The position numbers and the translations under genes are program-made. From positions 16,208,501 through 16,272,500 of the forward strand of contig NC_069662.1 in assembly GCF_027244095.1 (NCBI RefSeq): 64,000 bases of DNA. The letters are read 5' to 3'. Below the pieces are notes generated by a model. The model saw only the letters and a program-made list of their open reading frames with translations. It was not told the DNA's origin and did no database searches. Numbering within the stretch: position 1 is the stretch's first letter; the number at the start of each line of letters is the position of its first letter. This document shows positions 55,558 through 64,000 of the stretch, piece after piece. Origin of the DNA: Hemicordylus capensis (lineage: Eukaryota > Chordata > Lepidosauria > Squamata > Cordylidae).

Positions 55558-57480
55558 AGTCTGGAGCTGGTGGTGGAAACAAATGGAAAGAGTGTTGCTA
55601 TGATCTCCTGAGAGATCCAAGCTACACCCAACTCTTCCTGTTCCTTCAGAAAACTCCAGTCCTTCTCCATCTACCTCTTCACCAGCTCTTATAATAGCAG
55701 CAGTACTGGCAAACGACACTACAAATATGGGGATGTGCACATTCCAGAGAGGACCAGGAACCCGAAGAAGGGTCTTGGCAGGAGGGAGCACCTACGGCTG
55801 TCTATCCCCAGCTCTTGGAAGAGAGTGCTCCTTAGTCTGTTATAGCTTCAGTTAAAATCAGATGTCCTATTCAATTCAAAAACTAGCTAATATTTAACAT
55901 CTGGATTTATTTATTTTTTAGAATGCGAGGTCTAACGTTGTTTTGCAAGTTTCCAAGTCAACGTGTAACACCAAAATCTGAGCAGTGTCAATATACCATA
56001 TCCCCAAACCTAATATCAGCACAAAACTGAGAAATTCAAATGAAGTTTCAGTGAAGATTCTGAGATTCAGATTTCTCTGTGCAAAGACTGAAAGGGCCTA
56101 TTTTGTTTAAAGACGACTCCAAAATTTCCTTTGGCCATAACTGTAGCAGATGTAGGCAGATGGTACACATCTGACCTTTATTTCACACAAGCACGTGCAC
56201 CCAATGCTGACTCGAGACAACTCATTCACACATAACCCCACATAGAATGTCCACAACACCCAATGTTAGCTCCAAGGTAATACTTTTCCATGGAATTCAG
56301 GTGCACTTAGGCATCAAGTGTTGAACGATATGTGTGCATGTGTGAAGTGGCCCTTCATTCTTTTCATGTCATGGCCCAAACCATCTGTGAGACATTTTGG
56401 GATGCAACATGCAATAACTCCACCAAGTTTTGCATTTCAAGATTACCCCTCAGCTCAACGTCATAGGCAAACCGCCACCCTAACTACCTCACCTGGCCTC
56501 TTGGAAGTGTGATCTGTTTCTTTCTTCTTGCTATAAGACTTAATTCTTTAATAGTGGAAAGTATTTCTATAATCCTCTGTCACAAAGGACTGTATTTATT
56601 GAGTTGGCTGCAAACAATTCCCCAATAGTGGAAAAGCTTTTTTTTTCCTTTTTTAAAATGGAAATTTTCAGGGACGGGGAAGCATAAAATGTTATTTGCC
56701 TCTCCTCCCCTGAAATTTGAAGAATTTGGGGATCTCTAATGTGAAAATAGTTTTGACAATGGTTGATATCCATCAATAAGCTGTGGTTTAAAAGATGAAT
56801 GCATGTGGCAATTAATTTAAGCAGGTTTAGCGAGCAAGTGTGTGCACGTGTAGATTCCCATGAACAGAAGCAAGTAAAATCAAGGGTTAGTGGGTTTTTT
56901 TGCAGAGCTTATTTGGGAAAATGTGTCATAACCAGTATGATTCAGGCATGGTTTAATGTACAGGCATCCTTCCCCCATTTTTTCCTATACAAGTAAGATC
57001 ATGTCTAAGGAAATCAGGTGGAGCTATCCCAGATTTTCCTTAGCCTTGCGTTCTAGGCATCAGGAGCTTTCCCAGACAGCAGATTTGCCATGCGATTTAC
57101 TGCAAGGCTTGACTGCAAGTTCGAATTTGCCCAAAAAACCTGACGCAAAAAGTGGAGGTTTTTTTACTCCATACATAGATCGAGCTACGTGCCAATGCAC
57201 AGTGAAAAACCCAAATCATGTGTGGAGTGCTCCTGGTTAGCTCGCAGGAGCTTTGACTTCAATCTGGGTGATATGTGAATGCACCCTTGCTCTTCCAAAG
57301 TAAAATGACCATCTGGAAATGACCTAGGTAATCCTCCTCTCTGTGGTAAGACAGAGCCACTCTGGGATGAGGTGACCCTTCATGCAAAGATAACAGGAAT
57401 TCAGGTCTGTTTAAATTGAAGCACTTGTTTGTTTTCACATGATATTAGCCTGTGCATTGTAAAAAAATAAAACAATAAAG
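55558..57480 (+). other. Probable 3' UTR of the CA IV-like gene
   Basis: Repeat-poor, and the first AATAAA after the stop lies at 57466-57471, with another at 57474-57479. If used, the 3' UTR is about 1.9 kb. An earlier end with a variant signal cannot be excluded. Confidence 0.45.
57466..57479 (+). terminator. Candidate poly(A) signals of the CA IV-like gene
   Basis: Two AATAAA hexamers, 8 bp apart. Confidence 0.45.
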
Positions 57481-57697
57481 CTCTGCATTCCTTCTGTCCT
57501 GTTGGTGGGACTCCATTTTGGCTGGGGCTGGGGTGATAAATGGACAGCTTCTCCAAACCCTCTGCAATCTGGATCTGATTCCTGCAAAGCACCACAGTAC
57601 AATTGCTCTAAGGCTGAAAACCATGAGGTATAGACGGACCAAATAAATGAAAGGCTTATCAAAGAAACGCAGCCATGTATATGTGGTAGTGGCGGTG

Positions 57698-57703
57698 TTT
57701 TAA
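57698..57703 (-). terminator. Candidate poly(A) signal of the second CA gene
   Basis: ATTAAA on the reverse strand, about 217 nt after the stop at 57920. Confidence 0.4.
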
Positions 57704-57919
57704 TTCTCAGAAATTCTGTAGTGGGTTAGCACCAAAAAAGAAGACGACACGTTCCCTGCGGGAGCAAAACTCCTCCTGTAAGCCTGTGGAGGTAGCCCCC
57801 CCACCACCACCACCACAATGCAGGCAGAAATTATTGATCCTTGGTCCTGAAGGGAGGGAGGAAAGGAGGGGATTGTCCTGGGCTTATGGCTGGAGCATCC
57901 ACACCACACTCCTGTTAGC

Positions 57920-58084
57920 TCAGATTTCCCTGTGGCCATAACAGTCCTGATAATAAGGGGATTCATTTTCGCTGAAGCAAAGAATTTTTCGTTGGTTTAC
58001 TGGCTGGAGTGGACGGTAATTATTTTGCATCTTCCTGCCTTCTTCTTTTGTGGTAAAATAGAGGCTTTCGGTGAATTTCTTTGC
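57920..58084 (-). CDS. Second CA gene, last exon
   Basis: AKKFTESLYFTTKEEGRKMQ then NNYRPLQPVNQRKI and ending GHREI, stop. Its acceptor CAG follows directly on a (CTTC)n microsatellite that serves as the polypyrimidine tract. Confidence 0.8.
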   Translation of the reverse strand, partial: AKKFTESLYFTTKEEGRKMQNNYRPLQPVNQRKILCFSENESPYYQDCYGHREI

Positions 58085-59615
58085 CTGGAAGGAAGGAAGG
58101 AAGAGGAAGGAAGGAAGGAAGGAAGGAAGGAAGGAAGGAAGGAAGGAAGGGGGTGGAAGAAGACAGAGAAAGTTAAAAGAGGAAAGGATGCTGGCACCCA
58201 CAGGTCCAGCAGAGAATCCATGCAGCAAGATGACCACTGCCAGTGCTTAATTCCTAAACTCAGTGTCTCAAGACTCAGACTTGACTTCTGTCATGGAGGC
58301 CCTGTCTGATCACCCTGGCTGAAAGCAACAACAGCCCTCACCCCCGCCAAAAGCATGTTAGCAGAAGACTGGTCTGCGGATTTCCGTGGTCATTGCCCAG
58401 GCCTAGTCATGGAATGCAGGAAACTATTTGGTGAAAAGCACCACTGGGGCTAGCTCCAGTTTTGTGGAGGCAATCTGGAGGGCCACAGCCTCCCTTAGGA
58501 GGAAGGGATTCATGCAAAGGAATTGTCTGTGCAGAGCCGCGAGGAGTCCCCTGAACTCCTCACAAGAGATCCCGCTGGGGGAAGCTTTATAGACGGCGAG
58601 TGCAGCCTCCAGACTCACTGGACAACAACCCAACTAAGACTTTGGAAGGGCACCCTCTCAGACTTAATGGCCAGCCAATATGAAAACCTGATTGCTCAGC
58701 ACCTAGCCCCACACACCCTGCTATGTACCCGGACGTATCACATCCCAGGGTGCCTTGGGTGTTTGCAAGGGATTCTGGGGCATAGTCTGACTTGGCACCA
58801 GGGGCATAATCTGGATGCAGGGTTGCTGGTTGTGGGAGAAACCTTGTAATCCATGTCGGTTTCCCAAGAACCCAGGAATCTGAGTGCCTAGATGCCAGCC
58901 TCCTCAACACACACCAGGCCCCCACCCTCCTCTTAGAGAACCTGCTGCCCCCTCCTCACAACTGAGGAGAAATAGATGTTAGTCACTCACCACATAGTGA
59001 GGAACCAAGATTGGCTCTTCGTAGACTGTCCAGATCACGGCCTGATTGCATATGGGTGTGGTGAGGGAGCCCTTGTAACGGGCATACTTGCTCAGGTCCG
59101 CCCTGCTCAATAAGGCCCCCAGGGAAAATTCCCCATTCAGATGTGTCGAGTCATCTGGGGAAAGAGAAAAAAAGATAGGGAAGTGGGGGTAAAAAGACTC
59201 CTCGGGAAATACCTTCATTTCCCAGGATATCCAGGGGACAGGAGCTTACTTTTTTCCGGGATGGTTTCCATGAGGTCGGCCAGAGTCTTCCATGCAGCAG
59301 AAACCGGAGCGCTTCTGGATTTCTATGAGGAAAGGAAAGGAAGGAGGCATTTATCACAGGGGATTCATTCTCCCCAGAGGCCTCTGGCCCGCCCCACTCC
59401 TTTTGGAGGGCTGAACCCAGCAGCCCACAATGTCACAGGGGATATGAGGGCTCCTAAACCCTTGGCAAAGGCCCGGCCATGACAGACACCAGCACTGGCA
59501 CCCTCCCACCAACCCAGTTCCTCACCTGTATGAAGAATGCAAGGACAGCATATCCTTCAGGGTCCTTTTTTGCTTCTTCAGGACTCAAGTTTTCTTTGGT
59601 GTGAACTATGTGGAG
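57920..59615 (-). CDS. Second carbonic anhydrase IV-like gene, last four exons (partial)
   Basis: Exons 59526-59615, 59250-59322, 58991-59154 and 57920-58084 join in frame with GT-AG borders to 163 residues. Seen: LHIVHTKENLSPEEAKKDPE with the third zinc ligand, then AAWKTLADLMETIPEK, YARYKGSLTTPICNQAVIWT and EEPILVPHYV with the threonines, Cys and Trp, and the family C-terminal block NNYRPLQPVNQRKI. It ends GHREI with no hydrophobic tail, unlike its neighbour. That suggests a soluble secreted product, unless another exon is spliced on. Exons for the signal peptide and first two zinc ligands are not in 59616-64000, so they lie past the right edge. Convergent with the first CA gene; exons 5 and 7 have identical lengths in both (90 and 164 nt). 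Confidence 0.85.
58085..58151. repeat. (GGAA)n microsatellite at a splice acceptor
   Basis: About 15 GGAA units with one interruption. On the gene strand it is (TTCC)n and ends in the AG of the last-exon acceptor. Confidence 0.9.
58152..58990. other. Last intron of the second CA gene
   Basis: No other exon can be supported. A reverse open frame at 58424-58633 was considered and rejected because exons 7 and 8 join directly in phase without it. Confidence 0.5.
58991..59154 (-). CDS. Second CA gene, SLTTP exon
   Basis: 164 nt with acceptor CTTTCCCCAG and donor GTGAGT. SLTTPIC and VIWTVYEEPI are the catalytic and structural signatures. Confidence 0.9.
59250..59322 (-). CDS. Second CA gene, exon 6
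   Basis: 73 nt, KSRSAPVSAAWKTLADLMET then IPEK; acceptor TTCCTCATAG, donor GTAAGC. Two codons shorter than exon 6 of the first CA gene. Confidence 0.85.
59526..59615 (-). CDS. Second CA gene, third zinc-ligand exon
   Basis: 90 nt, LHIVHTKENLSPEEAKKDPE then GYAVLAFFIQ; acceptor TCTCGGCCAG, donor GTGAGG. Confidence 0.9.
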
Positions 59616-59920
59616 CTGGCCGAGAAAGCAGGGGGAGAGAGAACAGGGTTTCTAAATTACACAGGTGCAGTGCAAGAGGGAGAAGATGCTTGGGAGGGCT
59701 GCCACTCTGGCCCATTGGACGGATCCAGCAGGACTCCTCTTGTATTGCAGGAAGAGGTCCCGGCTCAACCAAAAACATCAGTGGCTGAGATCAGGGGCAA
59801 CTCACGAACAACTAGTGTGGGGGAGCAACGGGGTGGCAAAGAACCTTATTAGGGGAGTGAGGATTTGGCTTATACATCAACTACTTATTCAGAAAAAGGG
59901 CCAGATTCCTCTTCGGAAAA
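59616..59920. other. Intron of the second CA gene, no gene seen
   Basis: No exon or bounded repeat. Forward open frames here lack family motifs. Confidence 0.4.
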
Positions 59921-59921
59921 T

Positions 59922-60382
59922 ACTGACACTATTCACACGAACGTGCAAAACCAGGCTCAGGGAGCCCAACCCGGTTTTGCAAGTGTGTGAGAACCACTGG
60001 GATCAGCCTGATCCCAGCAGCATCGCGGCAGCAAACCTGCCTAAGTAGCCACCCTTTAATGAGAGCATCCTCTTAACCCCGTTTTTTTAATCGTCTGGCA
60101 GCTGCAGCTGCCAGCCTGTGTGGAGCCTGAAGAGCCCACGGAGGAGGGATCCCCATGATGCACCACACACTTGCGTGGTGCATTATGGTATTTCCAGGGG
60201 CTGGGACAACACATCCCATCCCCTGACCCTCCCCGCTGCCTGGGTGCAGGGGAATTGTCTGGGCACACAGGGAGAGAGCCCGGCCCAGGATGAGCAGTCG
60301 TCTGCAGAAAAGGTCAGTCTAATCCTCCTTCCTCACAGCCCGCTCCAGAGCCCTTCTCACTGGTCATGAGAAGAGGCTCACT
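59922..60382. mobile_element. Nonautonomous DNA transposon with 3-bp target duplication ACT
   Basis: 59925-60379, ends GACACTATTCACACGA and the inverse of GAGCCTCTTCTCATGA. ACT flanks both sides. GC-rich, noncoding. The right edge adjoins a hAT element. Confidence 0.65.
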
Positions 60383-60839
60383 CAGGGGCGTAGCAAGGTT
60401 GGAGTGGCCCAGAGACAAGATTTGTAAATGCCCCCCCTCCCCACCTCACTGAAGCTCAGATCATGAAGTAAAGAAATCTTAAATGAGGCTGAATAGTGGT
60501 AACAAAAAGCATAGTAGAATTTTATCTATCTATCTATCTATCTCCTATGTGCCACAAAAGAATATCATCCTAAATTATTTTTTTAAAGGGTTTTGTAAAT
60601 TGTGGACGATGCAAGTCATTTAAAGGTACTAGAGAAAGACATGCTGTTCTGGTAGATCCAAGTCTTAACACTCACATCAGTTTTGGAGGATGAATACAAC
60701 TGAAGGAAGCCTGGGCAGGTGTGCGACTGGGGGAGTCCATAATGTGACTTGCCTCTGGAGGCCCCCCAAGACAGTGGGCCCCCCAGAGAACTGTCTCCCC
60801 TTGCCCTATTATACCGGTAGTTATGCCCCTGGGCTCACT
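60375..60839. mobile_element. Small hAT element with perfect 8-bp target duplication
   Basis: 60383-60831 (449 bp), ends CAGGGGCGTAGCAAGG and the inverse of CAGGGGCATAACTACCGG. GGCTCACT flanks both sides exactly. It contains an (ATCT)n tract at 60523-60543. Relative of the element at 14026-15297. Confidence 0.88.
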
Positions 60840-60989
60840 GTCTTTTTGGATTAGGCAAAAAGTCCGCTTTCCAGGCTAGTTTCCTCTTTTTGTCCAAGAC
60901 CATATAGCAGCAACGACTGGGGTGGGGAGAGACCAGACAAGTTGAAATACGCAGGGGACATGACTCTGCACACACACACACCCCACACA

Positions 60990-61225
60990 CATGTGTTTTA
61001 CTCGGGTTTGGCAGCTGTGTGATCTCCTATGTTTTGGTTGTGTGGGCGCAAGTTAAGAAGAAAACCTGAGCAGAAGTGATTGTGTGGAAGCAAGATAGGA
61101 GGAAGCAGGTTTTCCCCCACCTTGCTTCCGCACAATCACTTCTACCCAGGATTTCCTCCTACCTTGCTTCCACACAACTGAAAATTGGGAGCACACAGAG
61201 CTCCCAAACCTGGGTCGAACACAGT
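60990..61225. repeat. Foldback sequence with AAGTGATTGTG arms
   Basis: GCAGAAGTGATTGTGTGGAA pairs with the inverse TTCCGCACAATCACTTCT. The right part (GGGAGCACACAGAGCTCCCA) also occurs near 27480. (CA)n at 60970-60990. Confidence 0.5.
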
Positions 61226-61226
61226 T

Positions 61227-61730
61227 ATTGAGGCTCTACACACAACCAGCGTGTGAGCCTAGTAGGGTTCTGCGGGGGGAGAGAGTCAAGCCTGCTCTCC
61301 CCTCAGACAATCAGGGGGCTAGCCCTGGGCAGCCAGACCGGCCACCCACATGATTACCGGCTCCGTCACGGAGCTGGTTGGGGCTGTGGGGATCAGGGGC
61401 CACCCGGACCCGGAAGTCCCAGAATGCCCCGCTTGAGTGCATGGGTCATTCTGGGGAGACCCCCGATGCTGGGAGTTTTAGCCTCCCGGTCAGGGGGTCT
61501 CCTCATGAATTGCCGCAGCTCGGACCCACGCCATGGTGACTCATGATCACAGAAACGGGGTTAGTGGAGTACTCGCTCCGCTAACATCGTTTTAGGGGTG
61601 GGGTATTTAGGCGAGCTAGCTGCCGCTGAACCACCGGGCTTGCCTGTGAGCCTGGTGGTTCTCACGACTGCTCGAGAGCTGGCTGGGCTCCCTTAGCCCG
61701 CTTTCAAGCGGTCGTGAGAATAGCCTCTTT
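61227..61730. mobile_element. Nonautonomous DNA transposon, GAGGCT ends
   Basis: 61230-61727, ends GAGGCTCTACACACAACC and the inverse of GAGGCTATTCTCACGA. Flanks ATT and TTT. Internal blocks (CTGTCACGGAGCTGG-like; GGGACCCCCGA-like) match the copy at 62379-62839. Confidence 0.65.
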
Positions 61731-62375
61731 GATTGTGTGAATGATCTCATGCACAGCACAGTTCCTGGCCAGAAAAGAAGCTAATGGGGTTGGTTGGCTC
61801 CTGGGAGGGTGGAGGTTTATCCTGCCTACCTGATTGCTCTGGCTTCTGCTCCTTGTTCTGAATGAGTCTGTAGGGGCCTTTTGAAATAACTAATTGAAGC
61901 TAAAGGACCACAATATACTATGACTGTATGGTCTGGTTGTCAAGTTCCAATCTGGTAGATGGGGGAGCCAAAGTTTGGGTGGGAGCATCCGCTATCCCTT
62001 GTTACACCTTTGAATTGTCCCTGGCTGACATCCACACTGACGCTGTGTGCAAGGATCAAGGGATGCCTGCATGTTGCATCTAGACTAACAGAGCGCTGGG
62101 GCAGGGCAGGAGGGTGATTTTTGTTGACCTCCCCTTCCCCAGGAAGTGCTCTGTGCTCAGACAAATATGTCCCTAAGGGCTGTATGACACCCATTATCAT
62201 CTATGAGTAATTGAACCAGAAGCCAGATTTAACTGAGAAACAAGAGTTTGCTATTTATTACTTATGAAACGTTAGGCTAAGAAAACAATAAAGAGGTTAA
62301 GAGTCTCTTATGCAGAGAGAGGGAGAACCTCACAGTTTGAATTCAAGGCAACAAGTGAGGAGCCGATAAACAAAC
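61730..62375. other. Noncoding stretch, no gene seen
   Basis: No exon of the second CA gene and no bounded repeat were found. Confidence 0.4.
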
Positions 62376-62842
62376 TGTGAGGCTCTACACACAATCTGTG
62401 TGTAGAGCCTGGGAGGGTTCTGCGGGGAGAGCGGGTTTAGCCCTGGGTGACCAGATTGGCCTCCCACATGACTACCAGCTCTGTCACGGAGCTGGTGGGG
62501 GTTGCGGGGATCAGGGGCTGCTTGGCCCCTGGAAGCCCCTGGATGTCCCATACAAGCACGGGGGGCATTCTGGGGGGACCCCCGAAACCAGGAGGCTGCT
62601 TGTAGCCTCCCAGTCGGGTGTCTAGTTGTGTGTCGCCATGCGCCGCGGTGGCACACAAGTAGGGAAACAAGGTTAACGGAGCGCCCGCTCCGTTGACCTC
62701 ATTTAAGGGGAGGGTGTTTTAGGCAGGCTAGCCACCTTGGGAGCACCGGGCTCGCCTGGAAGCCCGGTGGTTCCCACGATCACTGGAAAGCGGGCTAAGC
62801 TCCCTTAGCCCACTTTCCAGTGATTGTGGGAGTAGCCTCTGT
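62376..62842. mobile_element. Nonautonomous DNA transposon with 3-bp target duplication TGT
   Basis: 62379-62839, ends GAGGCTCTACACACAATC and the inverse of GAGGCTACTCCCAC; TGT on both sides. It is a sister copy of 61230-61727, in the same orientation, 650 bp away. Confidence 0.72.
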
Positions 62843-62886
62843 GACCTGCAAGCCAGTACATAGAGACATTCACATAGAGAAGCATG

Positions 62887-63038
62887 CCCTATACCAGGGC
62901 TGTTCAACTTCAGCCCTCCTGCAGATGTTGCCCTACAACTCCCATAATCCCTAGCTATGGGCCACTGTGGCTGGGGATTATGGGAGTTGTAGTCCAAAAG
63001 CAGCTGGGGGGCTGAAGTTGAGCAGCCCTGCCCTATAC
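62887..63038. mobile_element. Palindromic hAT MITE with perfect 8-bp target duplication
   Basis: 62895-63030, CCCTATAC exactly repeated on both sides. The arms carry CTACAACTCCCATAATCCC and the inverse of ACTACAACTCCCATAATCCC. It is the best copy for defining the family. Confidence 0.9.
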
Positions 63039-63049
63039 AGGGCTGGAGA

Positions 63050-63348
63050 GGAGAGCTGGTCTTGTGGTAGCAAGCATGACTTGTCCCCGTAGCTAAGCAG
63101 GGTCTGCCCTGGTTGCATATGAATGGGAGACTTGATGTGTGAGCACTGCAAGATATTCCCCTCAGGGGATGAAGCCGCTCTGGGAAGAACATGGAGGTTT
63201 CAAGTTCCCTCCCTGGCTTCTCCAAGATAGGGCTGAGAGAGATTCCTGCCTGCAACCTTGGAGAAGACGCTGCCAGTCTGTGGAGACAATACTGAGCTAG
63301 ATAGACCAATGGTCTGACTCAGTATATGGCAGTTTCCTGTGTTCCTAT
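63050..63348 (+). mobile_element. 5S rRNA-like SINE
   Basis: GAGAGCTGGTCTTGTGGTAG, AGCTAAGCAGGGTCTGCCC, ATGAATGGGAGACT, to TATGGCAGTTTCCTGTG. It is close to the copy at 15594-15897. Confidence 0.82.
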
Positions 63349-64000
63349 ACAAAGAACTGAGACAATATGGCATAATCCCAACAATGATGAGCCTCTGATT
63401 ACAGTAGACTCAGACTTGGCCTACACATGCCCAGCAGAATGGTGGCGTCCAATGCTGCCAGGGGCAGTGGTAGAATGGACTGTACCACTTCAGACTGCAG
63501 GGGGAGGATGACATTTTTAATGTTCTCCTGTATGAAAAATATACCCCCTGCAAATAGAAAACCAACACAGCAGGCAAAGAGCTAGGCAATAAGCTTTCTC
63601 CCTGATGTCCCCGTTTTCATATTTCCAGGGAGTTTCATGTGGGGCTGAAATCCAAAGTGGCATATCCTAGTGGCTGCCTGAAGTGGTGAAGTCCATTCTA
63701 CCACCTCATTCTGCTGATGCGTAGACCCAGACTCTATTATCCTTGGTTGGATATGAAGTAATAGAGGATGGGAGCCAAGGAGAGAGAGGGTGTGTGTGTT
63801 TGTGGAAGCCAAACAGGTGAGGCAGTGGCACCTGCAGTGTATGTGCCAGGCAGGTATATGCAATATGGAGGGCTGTGCGGCGGGCGGGGGCAGCATGGAA
63901 GATCTACCGTGTGATTTCAGAGTGTCTAAGAAGAAACACTCTTCCAATTACACACTATATTTTCAGCACCACAGCACTCCCTGGTGGCACCCTGAGACGT
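63348..64000. other. Right-edge noncoding stretch
   Basis: Two similar C-rich and purine-rich pieces (GTAGAATGGACTGTACCACT near 63470 and, inverted, AAGTGGTGAAGTCCATTCTA near 63682) form an inverted pair. No CA exon was seen. Confidence 0.4.

Noticed and set aside
58424-58633. Reverse open frame with GISCEEF, considered as an extra exon of the second CA gene
   Set aside because: The flanking exons already join in phase and match the family without it, and its borders lack good splice sites.
59616-64000. Upstream exons of the second CA gene
   Set aside because: No HLHWG-like or QSPI-like exon was found on the reverse strand, so they are placed beyond the window.

Overview
This window looks like nuclear DNA of a squamate reptile, most likely a lizard. 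It carries spliced vertebrate genes with GT-AG introns inside dense repeats. Among the repeats are tRNA-derived ACA/Sauria-type SINEs (heads near 12689 and 15375), CR1 and L2-group LINEs, hAT and Tc1 DNA transposons, and a 5S rRNA-like SINE in nine copies. No CRISPR array, operon, rRNA gene or intact tRNA gene was seen.

Layout. (1) 1-2530: first coding exon of ARMC5 on the minus strand (1840-2164), with its CpG-rich promoter holding an array of ZNF143/THAP11-like motifs. The rest of ARMC5 lies off the left edge. (2) 2530-36500: about 34 kb with no host exon I can support. It holds a foldback Tc1 derivative, hAT elements (one with a perfect 8-bp target duplication), two tandem-repeat blocks, decayed LINEs, many SINEs, and a second CpG-rich stretch at 4600-5500 with no visible gene. 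(3) 36554-55557: a complete carbonic anhydrase IV-like gene on the plus strand. A TATA box and probable noncoding first exon precede eight coding exons that join in frame to 320 residues with a signal peptide and a GPI-type tail. Its introns hold a nearly whole Tc1 transposon with a SINE inside it, three solo LTRs and stacked L2-group LINEs. (4) 57920-59615: the last four exons of a second CA IV-like gene on the minus strand, convergent with the first. Its 5' half must lie beyond 64000. (5) 59900-64000: GC-rich nonautonomous DNA transposons with 3-bp target duplications, a small hAT element and SINEs.

Function. The two carbonic anhydrase genes form a tail-to-tail pair with matching exon lengths, so they are probably an old inverted duplication. 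Gene 1 keeps the three zinc histidines and the four extracellular cysteines but has Lys where the proton-shuttle His64 sits and Ala where Gln92 sits. Gene 2 keeps the catalytic parts that are visible but ends without a GPI-type tail, so the two may differ in activity and location. All identifications come from reading the sequence by eye; no database search was run.
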